From: Acidobacteriota bacterium
GTDB lineage: Bacteria > Acidobacteriota > Polarisedimenticolia > J045
Assembly: GCA_017994815.1 (NCBI GenBank)
Contig: JAGOJY010000032.1
Span: 1 to 49,269, forward strand
Reading direction: 5' to 3'
DNA: 49,269 nucleotides
The translations under genes and the position numbers were made by a program. This document shows, piece by piece, positions 38,473-45,624 of this stretch (within the stretch, counting starts at the first letter, position 1; every line of letters starts with the position of its first letter). Below the pieces are notes generated by a model. The model made no database searches, was not told the DNA's origin, and saw nothing but the letters and a program-made list of their open reading frames with translations.

Positions 38473-38478
38473 ACTATT
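38473..38478 (-). promoter_or_regulatory. Candidate -10 box of the porin promoter
   Basis: AATAGT on the minus strand lies exactly 10 bases downstream of the last heptamer of the Pho-box array and about 50 bases before the porin ATG. That spacing is the normal architecture of PhoB-activated promoters, where the Pho box replaces the -35. Confidence 0.55.
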
Positions 38479-38488
38479 CGGGGCGCTG

Positions 38489-38528
38489 GTTACGCGCGTG
38501 TGACGGCGGGGGGACAAGCCGGTGACAG
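38489..38528 (-). promoter_or_regulatory. Pho box array upstream of the porin gene
   Basis: On the minus strand four heptamers start every 11 bases: CTGTCAC (38528-38522), TTGTCCC (38517-38511), CCGTCAC (38506-38500) and GCGTAAC (38495-38489). The array length and phasing match the array before pstS. The first and third copies are the best matches to the consensus. Confidence 0.82.
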
Positions 38529-38562
38529 ACCGGCCAAGGGTGACCGTGCGAGTCGGACGGGG

Positions 38563-39243
38563 TCAGGAACGGAAGCGGTAGCCGACGCCGATGATCGTTT
38601 CGATCCGCCCCCACTCCGGGCCGAGCTTGTGCCGCAGCCGGCGGACGTGGGTGTCCACGGTCCGGCTGTCGACGCCCTCGGCGTAACCCCAGACCTCCGA
38701 CAACAGCGCGTCGCGGGTCTGGACCCGGTCGGCCCGGCCCATCAGGTGCTGGAGCAGGCGGAACTCCGTCGCGGTCACGGCGACGTCTTCACCCGCGACT
38801 TCGAGCCGGTGGGCGTCCACGTGCAGCCGGATGGTCCCCGCCGCGAGGACCGTCGAGGGCGACGGGGCCGCGCCGTCCTGCCGCCGCAGCACGGCGCGCA
38901 CGCGCAGGACCACCTCGCGGGGGTTGAACGGTTTCGGGATGTAGTCGTCGGCCCCCAGTTCCAGCCCGACGATGCGGTCGGTCTCCTCGGCCCGGGCCGT
39001 GAGCATGACGATCGGGACGCCCGCCGTTTCCGGCTTGCGCTTGAGGAAGCGGCACACCTCGAGTCCGTCGAGGCCGGGCAGCATCAGGTCGAGCAGGACC
39101 AGGTCCGGCGGCCGGCGCTGGATCGCCGCCAGCGCCAGGTCGCCCCGCCCGTGCACCTCGACCTCGAACCCCCCGCGCTCGAGGTGGAAGCGGAGGATGT
39201 CGGCGATGTCGGGCTCGTCCTCGACGACGGCGATCCGCGGCAT
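38563..39243 (-). CDS. phoB: Phosphate regulon response regulator PhoB
   Basis: The 226-residue protein has an OmpR-type layout. The receiver domain shows the acidic pocket in VVEDEPD, the phospho-accepting Asp in LVLLDLMLPGLDG near residue 52, Thr/Ala in VMLTARAEE near 80 and Lys in DDYIPKPFNPRE near 102. The winged-helix DNA-binding domain from about 130 has VTATEFRLLQHLM and VDSRTVDTHVRRLRHKLG. Location beside the porin and pst genes and the two Pho-box arrays identify it as PhoB. Unlike E. coli it is separated from phoR by the pst genes. GGAG precedes the ATG at 39243. Confidence 0.93.
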   Translation of the reverse strand: MPRIAVVEDEPDIADILRFHLERGGFEVEVHGRGDLALAAIQRRPPDLVLLDLMLPGLDGLEVCRFLKRKPETAGVPIVMLTARAEETDRIVGLELGADDYIPKPFNPREVVLRVRAVLRRQDGAAPSPSTVLAAGTIRLHVDAHRLEVAGEDVAVTATEFRLLQHLMGRADRVQTRDALLSEVWGYAEGVDSRTVDTHVRRLRHKLGPEWGRIETIIGVGYRFRS

Positions 39244-39264
39244 GTCAGGCTCCGGGTTCCAAAA

Positions 39265-39270
39265 TATCAT
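39265..39270 (+). promoter_or_regulatory. Candidate -10 box for a leaderless mug transcript, overlapping the phoB promoter
   Basis: TATCAT lies 6 bases before the mug ATG at 39277 with no ribosome site between, which suggests a leaderless transcript. The same AT-rich island read on the other strand gives TGATAT, a possible -10 for phoB, so the two promoters may overlap. Confidence 0.45.
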
Positions 39271-39276
39271 CGGCGG

Positions 39277-39828
39277 ATGGCCAGGTGGCGACCGGGGCCG
39301 GAGGATCTCGCGCGCGCGGCGAACCGCCGCGTGCCGGACGTGATCGCGCCGGGGCTGGGCGTGCTGTTCGTCGGCATCAACCCGGGGCTGTGGTCGGCGG
39401 CGACGGGCCACCACTTCGCGCGGCCGGGCAACCGCTTCTGGCCGGCCCTGCACGGTGCCGGCTTCACGCCGCGGCTGCTCGCGCCGGACGAGGAGCGCCT
39501 GCTGCTCGACCTCGGCTGCGGGGTGACGAACATCGTCCCGCGGGCGAGCGCCTCGGCCGCCGAGCTGGCGCGCGACGAACTGCGTCGCGGCGGGTGCGCG
39601 CTGGCGCGGAAAGTACGGCGCACCAGCCCGCGCTGGGTCGCCGTGCTGGGCGTCACGGCATACCGCTCCGCGTTCGAAAGACCGCGGGCCGGCCTCGGTC
39701 CGCAGGAGGAGCGGCTCGGCGGCGCGGGAGTCTGGGTGCTGCCCAACCCGAGCGGCCTGAACGCGCACCACCAGCTCCCGGACCTGGTGCGACTCTTCGC
39801 CGAGTTGCGCGCGGCGCTCGCCCGCTGA
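39277..39828 (+). CDS. mug: G/U mismatch-specific DNA glycosylase (Mug/TDG family)
   Basis: The 183-residue protein has the two active-site motifs of Mug/TDG enzymes: LFVGINPGLWSAATGHHFAR near residue 29, where GINPG holds the catalytic Asn, and VLPNPSGLNAHHQ near 156, the strand-insertion loop. It removes uracil or thymine mispaired with guanine, protecting against cytosine deamination, which matters in a high-GC genome. It is slightly longer than E. coli Mug (168 residues). The ATG follows a -10 box by 6 bases, so leaderless translation is likely. It is divergent from phoB and converges with the kinase gene. Confidence 0.93.
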   Translation: MARWRPGPEDLARAANRRVPDVIAPGLGVLFVGINPGLWSAATGHHFARPGNRFWPALHGAGFTPRLLAPDEERLLLDLGCGVTNIVPRASASAAELARDELRRGGCALARKVRRTSPRWVAVLGVTAYRSAFERPRAGLGPQEERLGGAGVWVLPNPSGLNAHHQLPDLVRLFAELRAALAR

Positions 39829-39847
39829 TGACGCGCGCGCGCTCCGC

Positions 39848-40477
39848 TCACGAGAGGCGGGCGAGCAGGTGCCGCGCGAGTTCCTCGTCGCCGATGTCGA
39901 CGCCGACCTCGGCTTCGACGATCGTCGCGCCGGCCGCCCGGTAGTGCGCGACCAGCGGCAACGTCTCGCGCGCGAACAGCTCCAGCTTGTGCGCGACTTG
40001 CGCCGGATCGTCGTCGGCGCGCCCGGCGTCGTCGGGCCCCTGCCCGGCCCGCCGCAGCGCCACCCGGGCCGCCGCGACGCCCGGTGCGCAGGCCAGCAGC
40101 ACCACGTGACGCACGTCCAGCAGGTCCACGAGCCCGCGCGCCTGCGCCAGCGTGCGCGGGACACCGTTCAGCACCACCCGTGCCGCGCCGGCGGGAGCCA
40201 CCGCGAGCGCGTGCGCGACGATCCGCCGCACCAGCGGTAGCGCGTCGTCCGGGAACAGCGCGTTGCCCGCGACCAGCGCGCGCACGTAGTCGCGCTCGGC
40301 CGGATCGAGGCCGTGGTCGTCCCCACTCCCGGCGATCTGCCGCAGGTGGGCGCCGAAGTCGAGGTGCGGCCAGCCGGCGATCCGCTCCAGCGCGCGGCCA
40401 ACCGGCGTCTTGCCGGAACCGGTCGGCCCGAGCAGGAGCAGCGCGGTCAGCCGAGGATCTGCGGGTTCAGGCGCCAC
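39848..40477 (-). CDS. Adenylate kinase-like P-loop nucleotide kinase
   Basis: About 200 residues with a Walker A motif ALLLLGPTGSGKTPVGRALE at the start, HLDFGAHLRQIAG (NMP-binding helix), VVLNGVPRTLAQARGLVDLL (corresponding to the adenylate kinase GFPR region) and a late ETLPLVAHYRAAG. This fits the adenylate kinase superfamily, although the canonical DGFPRT reads NGVPRT, so the substrate may differ. No ATG is available before the P-loop. A GTG at 40477 gives 209 residues and overlaps tspO by 31 bases; a CTG at 40450 overlapping the tspO stop is the alternative. The weak start suggests translation coupled to tspO. Confidence 0.72.
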   Translation of the reverse strand: MAPEPADPRLTALLLLGPTGSGKTPVGRALERIAGWPHLDFGAHLRQIAGSGDDHGLDPAERDYVRALVAGNALFPDDALPLVRRIVAHALAVAPAGAARVVLNGVPRTLAQARGLVDLLDVRHVVLLACAPGVAAARVALRRAGQGPDDAGRADDDPAQVAHKLELFARETLPLVAHYRAAGATIVEAEVGVDIGDEELARHLLARLS

Positions 40478-40935
40478 GTGGTGTAGGAGAGCGCGGTCGC
40501 GAACGTGACCCACGCGAGGTACGGCAGCAGGAGCGCGCCCGCGAGCGGACGCACGCGCCAGAACGCGATCACCGTCGCGACGATCAAGAGCCACAGCAGC
40601 AGGATCTCGGCGAAGGCGAGACCGCCCTGGCGCCACGCGAAGAAGAGCCAGGTCCACAGCGCGTTGAGGGCGAGCTGGGCGATGAACAGCCCCAGCGCGA
40701 GTGTGGCGCCGCCGAGGCCGCGCTCGCGCCAGGCCAGCCACGCCGCGATCGCCATCAGGATGTAGAGCACGGTCCACACCGGGCCGAAGATCCACCCGGG
40801 TGGCGCCCAGGCGGGACGCGCGAGCTGCTGGTAGAAGGACCCGGCCTGCGCGGACGCGAGGCCCCCCAGCGTCGCCGCGACGAACGTCAGCGCCAGCCAG
40901 CCGCCGAGCCCGATCAGCTCCGATCGTGCGGTCAT
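40447..40935 (-). CDS. tspO: TspO/MBR family membrane protein
   Basis: The 162-residue protein has five transmembrane helices and the TspO motifs: RPAWAPPGWIFGPVWTVLYI near residue 42, LNALWTWLFF near 97 and the C-terminal AWVTFATALSYTTWRLNP. The conserved WxPP, Trp and Asn residues line the tetrapyrrole/cholesterol-binding pocket. TspO binds and may degrade porphyrins and affects redox or stress responses. AAGGAG lies 8 bases before the ATG at 40935; a GTG at 40941 overlaps the upstream stop but is too close to that site. It follows a 4Fe-4S protein gene and precedes the kinase gene. Confidence 0.95.
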   Translation of the reverse strand: MTARSELIGLGGWLALTFVAATLGGLASAQAGSFYQQLARPAWAPPGWIFGPVWTVLYILMAIAAWLAWRERGLGGATLALGLFIAQLALNALWTWLFFAWRQGGLAFAEILLLWLLIVATVIAFWRVRPLAGALLLPYLAWVTFATALSYTTWRLNPQILG

Positions 40936-40937
40936 CG

Positions 40938-42089
40938 TCACGTCTCCTTCCCGGGTTCCGGCGTTCGCTCCGCCCTGGCCTTCAGCACCTGCCAGACCAG
41001 CCAGCCGCGCAGCGCCACGCCCGCGAAGGTGCCGTCGCGCTCCGTCGTGCGCCGGATGCTCCAGTCGACGATGTCGCGCGGCGGGCGCTCCTGCTCCGCG
41101 GCCGGTCGCGCGAACAGCCGGATCGCCTGCCGCGGGCACTCCGGCGCGCACACGCCGCAGCCGATGCAGCGCTCCGCCGCGACGACCGAGGATGCGTCGC
41201 CGCCGGCGATCGCCCCGACCGGGCACCTCGCGACGCACGCGCCGCAGTTGGCGCACAGCGCGGCGTCGATCGCGGCGGCGTAGTTGCTGCGCGCGAGCAT
41301 GTGCGGCGCGCGGAACTCCGCCAGCCCGCGCAGGAACCCGCAGCAGCAGCTGCAGCAGTTGCAGACGAAGAACGGCTGGCTGCGGAAGTTGTAGGTGCAG
41401 TGCACCAGCCCCTCGCGCTCGGCGAGGTCCAACACACCCAGCGCCTCCTCGCGCGTGATCACCCGGCCCCACTCCGGCACGCCGTCGTAGGCGGTCGGAT
41501 CGGTCGCAAAGGTGAGGCAGGTCTCCTCCGGGTGCCGGCACGGCCGGCCGCGCAGGGCGCTCTGCTTGCGGCAGATGCAGGGGGCGACGCGGAAGACCCG
41601 CGCCGCCTCGACCATCCGCCGCGCGTCCTCGTGGTCCAGGACGTGCGCCGCGCTGTCGATGGTGGCGTGGATCGGCACGACGCGGGCCAGCGCCGGCCGG
41701 GCTCCGCCGACCCTCCGGGTCAAGTGCGGGAGGTACGCCTCCATCATCTCCGCCAGCTCCGCGTCGAGGCGCCGGAGCTGGAACTCGTAGATCCCGACCA
41801 CGAACGGGACGAGCAGGTACAGCTTGCGGTGGTGGCTGTTCATGCAGCCGATCTGCCCGCGCTGCGCCATATCGTCGAGACGCGCACGGGCCCGCGCGAC
41901 CGGCACGCCGAGCCGGCGCGCGATGCGAGCCGCCGTCTCGGGAAACGGCCGGAGTCGCAGGGCGACCGCCGCATCCTCCTCGCTGAAGACCTTGCGCAGG
42001 ATGCGCAGCTCCAGGCCATCCCCGGTCGCGGGGTAGCCCTGCGGCAGGCGATCCAGCTTGCGCGCCAGTTCGTGGAAGACGTCCTTCAC
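40938..42089 (-). CDS. 4Fe-4S dicluster protein with cysteine-rich segment
   Basis: The 383-residue protein has an N-terminal winged-helix-like part (AARIARRLGVPVARARARLD), then CICRKQSALRGRPCRHPEET near residue 170, an unusual cysteine run CNCCSCCCGFLRG near 245, and two ferredoxin motifs CANCGACVARCPVGAI near 280 and CIGCGVCAPECPRQAI near 304. I recall similar soluble Fe-S proteins annotated only as 4Fe-4S ferredoxins; the partner is unknown. The cysteine run might hold another cluster or metal. The GTG start at 42089 overlaps the upstream stop as GTGA, and the end lies 2 bases from the tspO ATG, so it is part of a tight operon. Confidence 0.8.
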   Translation of the reverse strand: MKDVFHELARKLDRLPQGYPATGDGLELRILRKVFSEEDAAVALRLRPFPETAARIARRLGVPVARARARLDDMAQRGQIGCMNSHHRKLYLLVPFVVGIYEFQLRRLDAELAEMMEAYLPHLTRRVGGARPALARVVPIHATIDSAAHVLDHEDARRMVEAARVFRVAPCICRKQSALRGRPCRHPEETCLTFATDPTAYDGVPEWGRVITREEALGVLDLAEREGLVHCTYNFRSQPFFVCNCCSCCCGFLRGLAEFRAPHMLARSNYAAAIDAALCANCGACVARCPVGAIAGGDASSVVAAERCIGCGVCAPECPRQAIRLFARPAAEQERPPRDIVDWSIRRTTERDGTFAGVALRGWLVWQVLKARAERTPEPGKET

Positions 42090-42595
42090 CGGAGGACGGG
42101 GTAGTCCTTGAACATCTTCGCCACGGCCTTGGCCAGCTTCTTCTGCGCGCGGTCCGGCTTCGGCTGGCTCGGGAGGGTGTCGGCGGCGCTCGCGCGCCAG
42201 ACCAGCTTCCCGCTGCCGGCGTCCACGAGATCGACGACCAGCGTGCCGACCGGGTACTCGCTGATCGTCCCGGTCGTCCCGAGCCGGCGCCAGCCCGGCG
42301 CGGTGTCGATGTTGAGCTGCTTTTCCGTCGACCGCCGCACGTGCGTGACGACGATCAGGTCCGGCTTCTCCCCCGCCAGCGTGAGCCCCTTGCCGGCCAG
42401 TTCCGCCTTGATCGCCGACTCGATCATGTCCTGCGCCCACGGGGTCTCGGCCGCGGTGCCGGCGCGCAGCGCGAACGTGCGGTACTTCGCGAACTCGATC
42501 GCCGGATCGTGGTCGACCTTGATCGTCGCCGCGAACGCCGCGGCCGCGACGATCGCGAGCCCCGCGCACAGCAGGGCGCAGCGTGTCCTGCTCAT
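42086..42595 (-). CDS. DUF4136 family exported protein
   Basis: The 169-residue protein has a signal peptide (RCALLCAGLAIVAAAAFA) followed by the DUF4136 pattern: IKVDHDPAIEFAKYRTFALR, ELAGKGLTLAGEKPDLIVVT near residue 75 and VGTLVVDLVDAGSGKLVWRA near 115. Such proteins are exported and often lipid-anchored; here no lipobox Cys is seen. The function is unknown. GGGGAGG precedes the ATG at 42595, which is 15 bases after the patatin gene stop. The stop overlaps the next gene. Confidence 0.85.
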   Translation of the reverse strand: MSRTRCALLCAGLAIVAAAAFAATIKVDHDPAIEFAKYRTFALRAGTAAETPWAQDMIESAIKAELAGKGLTLAGEKPDLIVVTHVRRSTEKQLNIDTAPGWRRLGTTGTISEYPVGTLVVDLVDAGSGKLVWRASAADTLPSQPKPDRAQKKLAKAVAKMFKDYPVLR

Positions 42596-42609
42596 TCCGC
42601 CTCCCCTCG

Positions 42610-44817
42610 TCAGTCCAGCACCGGACCGAGGAACAAGTACCATGCGTGCTCGCCCCCCTCGGCCAGACCGTAGCCGAGGTAAACGGGCGTGAACGGGTTG
42701 TCCACCCCGAAAAACAGCGTTCCCGAGCCGACGAGATCGGTGAGGCTGGCGCTGTCGACGTCCGGCCAGGCGTTGCCGGCCTGCGCGGCGATGCCGGCGT
42801 ACAGGTTTCCGAACGGACCGAGCTTGCCGACCCGAACGGTGTCCATCAGCGTGACCAGCGCCGAGACGTCCCCGCGCAGCTCGCGGCGCCGCAGCCCGGA
42901 CAGGTCGAGGAAACCGCCGCGCGAGTACTCCTGGTAGACCGGCAGGTCCGAGCCGAGGTCGGTTTCCAGCCGCAACATGCCGGTGACGGTGTTCCGCCCG
43001 CGGGTTGTGGACGCCATCGTCCCCAGTTGCACCCGGTCGTAGTCGTCGCTGGCGCCGAGCCAACCGCGCGAGAACGTCGCCTGCAGCGCCGTGTAGGTCC
43101 CGCGTGTCGGGAAGAAAACGTTGTCGATTCGGTCCAGCGCCAGCCTGAGGCGCAGCTCGCCCACGTCGGACTCGATGTGCGCGAACTGCGATGTCGTCGC
43201 GGGCTCGTACGAACGCGTTCCGAAGCTGGCCCCCATGCGCAGCTCGCCGTAGTTGCGAAAATTCAGGCCGACATCGAGGCCACCTTCCCTGAGCCGCGAT
43301 TCGACCGCTTCGAAGTCGCCGCTCGGCAGGTAGACTTCATCCTTTTCGCGGTGCAACAGCGCCCGCGGCGCGACGAACAGCGTGCCGGTCGCGACCAGCG
43401 GCTGGTAGAACTCGGCTTCCAGCGCGCTGGGGTCGCCCATCGAGAGGATCGCCTTGAATTCCGCGCCGAGCCGGTTCATCCGCGCGCGGCGGTAGTACAG
43501 CAGCATGTTGAAGTCCGAGTCGCCGTCGAAGGTCGTCTCGAAGCCCATGCCGAACCGCAGGTACCCCGGGCCCCAGGACTTCTCCCGCGCCTCGACGATC
43601 AGCTTGTTGCGGTCGCCGACCGGCTCCACGCGGAAGCCGATCGTCTCGAACTCGCCGGCGCGATTCACGCGCTCGAGGTCGCGCTGGAGCACTTTCGAGT
43701 CGAGGCGCGAGCCGGGTTTGGTCCGCATCCGCTCGGTCAGCACCTCGCTGCGCAGCCACGGGACCCCGCGCACTTCCACTTCGTCGATGGCGATTTCGCG
43801 CGGCGCCAGCTCGCCGCCGCGCCGCTGCCGGCTCAGGAACTTGGCGTACTCCTCCTCGCTGACCGAAAACCGCCGCAGGTCGGCTTGCTGGAGCTGCGCC
43901 GCGTGCCGGCCGATGGCGATGGCCTCGCCGATGTCCATGAAATCGCCGGCGCTGAACCGGCCGAGTTCCGGGGTGATCAAGAGGTCGGACTCGCGGAGGT
44001 TGGCGCGCTGCTCGCTGACGTTCCTCTCGGAGAGAACGGCCAGGGTCTGGTTCAGGACGCTCGCCGGCGAGAGCCGTTCCTGCAGCCGCGGCGGCGTGCC
44101 GACGTCAACGGCGATGATGCGCCCCGCCCCCATCGCGCGCGCGACATCCACCGGCATGTTGTCGGCGATCCCGCCGTCGACCAGCACCCTCCCGTCCAGC
44201 GTGACCGGCGTGAACGCTCCGGGGATCGACATGCTGGCCCGCATCGCCGTGGCGAGCTCGCCCGCGCTCAGCACGACGGCCTCGCCGGTCTCCAGGTCCG
44301 CCGCGACCGCACGGAACGGGATGCGCAGTTCGTCGAAGCTCTGGGCCGCCACGGCGTCGAGCGTGAGCAGCCGGAACACCATCAGGATCTTCGACCCGGC
44401 GATTACGCCCGCCTTGGACGACACACCGGAGCGGCCGATGCCCAGCTCGACCGGCCACAGGCCGCGCCGGTCGTCTTCCTTCTGCCGGAAGCTGAGCTGG
44501 CGCCGTTCCGGGAGATCGCGGAACAGGTCGTCCCAGTTGATGTCGCGCAGGATCTGCTCGATCTCGGCCGGCGAGTAGCCGACCGCGTACAGCGCGCCGA
44601 CCAGGGCCCCGATGCTGGTGCCCGCGATGCAGTCCACGGGCACCCGCAGCTCCTCCATCACCGAGAGCAAGCCGACGTGCGCGCCGCCACGTGCGCCGCC
44701 GCCCGCCAGGACGAGCCCCGTGCCGCCGGCACACGGCTGTCCCTTCGCCGCGCCGGCGGCGGCGACGAGGCCGGCCACGACCAGCGCGGCACGCGCGATC
44801 ACGGCGCAGCGGATCAT
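42610..44817 (-). CDS. Patatin-like phospholipase with POTRA and outer-membrane barrel (PlpD-like, type Vd)
   Basis: The 735-residue protein has a signal peptide, a patatin lipase domain and a translocator. The oxyanion loop LVLAGGGARGGAHVGLL lies near residue 42, the nucleophile in CIAGTSIGALVGALYAVG near 72 and the Asp dyad partner in VLVDGGIADNMPVDVA near 215. A POTRA-like region (IAIDEVEVRGVPWLRSEVLT near 330) precedes a beta-barrel of about 300 residues that ends near HAWYLFLGPVLD. The size and order match P. aeruginosa PlpD, a type Vd autotransporter that exports its own lipase domain. The ATG at 44817 follows GGAAGGGG; an upstream in-frame Met lacks a ribosome site. Confidence 0.92.
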   Translation of the reverse strand: MIRCAVIARAALVVAGLVAAAGAAKGQPCAGGTGLVLAGGGARGGAHVGLLSVMEELRVPVDCIAGTSIGALVGALYAVGYSPAEIEQILRDINWDDLFRDLPERRQLSFRQKEDDRRGLWPVELGIGRSGVSSKAGVIAGSKILMVFRLLTLDAVAAQSFDELRIPFRAVAADLETGEAVVLSAGELATAMRASMSIPGAFTPVTLDGRVLVDGGIADNMPVDVARAMGAGRIIAVDVGTPPRLQERLSPASVLNQTLAVLSERNVSEQRANLRESDLLITPELGRFSAGDFMDIGEAIAIGRHAAQLQQADLRRFSVSEEEYAKFLSRQRRGGELAPREIAIDEVEVRGVPWLRSEVLTERMRTKPGSRLDSKVLQRDLERVNRAGEFETIGFRVEPVGDRNKLIVEAREKSWGPGYLRFGMGFETTFDGDSDFNMLLYYRRARMNRLGAEFKAILSMGDPSALEAEFYQPLVATGTLFVAPRALLHREKDEVYLPSGDFEAVESRLREGGLDVGLNFRNYGELRMGASFGTRSYEPATTSQFAHIESDVGELRLRLALDRIDNVFFPTRGTYTALQATFSRGWLGASDDYDRVQLGTMASTTRGRNTVTGMLRLETDLGSDLPVYQEYSRGGFLDLSGLRRRELRGDVSALVTLMDTVRVGKLGPFGNLYAGIAAQAGNAWPDVDSASLTDLVGSGTLFFGVDNPFTPVYLGYGLAEGGEHAWYLFLGPVLD

Positions 44818-44873
44818 CGGTGACCCCTTCCCGGGCATTATGCGCCGGCGGCGCGGGTAGCGGTCCGCCGGGC

Positions 44874-45482
44874 TCAAGTCTCGAGCAGCGGCAGCGAGAG
44901 CCGCCAGCGGATGCCGGCGAGCCGCGCGAGCAGCGTCACCACGAACCCGGCGAGGACGCACCAGCGAACCGCGTCCACGATCAGGCTCGTCAGTACGAAC
45001 GCCCCCGCGCCGAGGAACGCCGCCCCCGCGTAAAGGTAAATGTCCTGCCGGAAGACGACGGGGACCTGGCCGAGCAGCACGTCGCGCATCATCCCGCCGG
45101 CGACGCCGGTCGTGACCCCCAGGAAGACGATCGCGCCGACGGTCGTGTCGAAGGCGAGCGCCTTCTGCGCGCCGGCCATGGTGAACGCGGCCAGCACGAA
45201 GGCGTCGGCGACCAGGAATACGTGGCGGGACTCCCGCAACCGGGCGATGTAGAACGTCGCGACCGCGGTCAACACGGCGTTGCCGATGAACCACTGGCTC
45301 TTGAGCCAGAAGACCGGGACGTCTCCGAGGGTGACGTCGCGGATCGTGCCGCCGCCGAACGCCGTCACCAGCGCCAGCACGCAGACTCCGAACAGGTCCA
45401 CCCTCTTGCCGCGCGCCGCGAGGACCCCCGAGATCGACGCGACGGAGACCCCGAAGTGATCGATCACCAGTTGCAGGTTCAT
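44874..45482 (-). CDS. TRIC-type (UPF0126/YicG) membrane channel
   Basis: The 202-residue protein has seven transmembrane helices in two inverted repeats, each carrying the family Gly-rich motif: VTAFGGGTIRDVTLGDVPVF near residue 39 and TGVAGGMMRDVLLGQVPVVF near 125. The bacterial UPF0126 family is homologous to animal TRIC cation channels and is thought to conduct K+ or small solutes. It lies upstream of the patatin gene on the same strand (56-base gap) and is divergent from the exported duplicated protein, with a palindrome in the shared promoter. Confidence 0.92.
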   Translation of the reverse strand: MNLQLVIDHFGVSVASISGVLAARGKRVDLFGVCVLALVTAFGGGTIRDVTLGDVPVFWLKSQWFIGNAVLTAVATFYIARLRESRHVFLVADAFVLAAFTMAGAQKALAFDTTVGAIVFLGVTTGVAGGMMRDVLLGQVPVVFRQDIYLYAGAAFLGAGAFVLTSLIVDAVRWCVLAGFVVTLLARLAGIRWRLSLPLLET

Positions 45483-45516
45483 GGCCGAGACCCCCGGTCA
45501 GCCTACCATCCCGCGC

Positions 45517-45533
45517 ACGCGAGTAACTCGCGT
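45517..45533. promoter_or_regulatory. 17-bp perfect palindrome in a divergent promoter
   Basis: ACGCGAGT-A-ACTCGCGT is a perfect 8-1-8 inverted repeat 35 bases upstream of the TRIC gene start, and 39 bases upstream of the TAGAAT box of the plus-strand gene. Its form is that of a binding site for a dimeric repressor or activator acting on both promoters. Confidence 0.5.
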
Positions 45534-45571
45534 CCCGGGCCCGTTTCGCGACCGTCTCCCCGTCGCGGCGC

Positions 45572-45577
45572 TAGAAT
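45572..45577 (+). promoter_or_regulatory. Candidate -10 box for the exported-protein/asparaginase pair
   Basis: TAGAAT on the plus strand, 47 bases before the GTG at 45625, differs from the consensus by one base. No good -35 is present at 17 bases upstream. A GGGAGGGGG ribosome site follows further downstream. Confidence 0.45.
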
Positions 45578-45624
45578 CGCGGCCGTCCTTTCGGGGCACT
45601 GCGATCCTCGGGGAGGGGGTTGCC

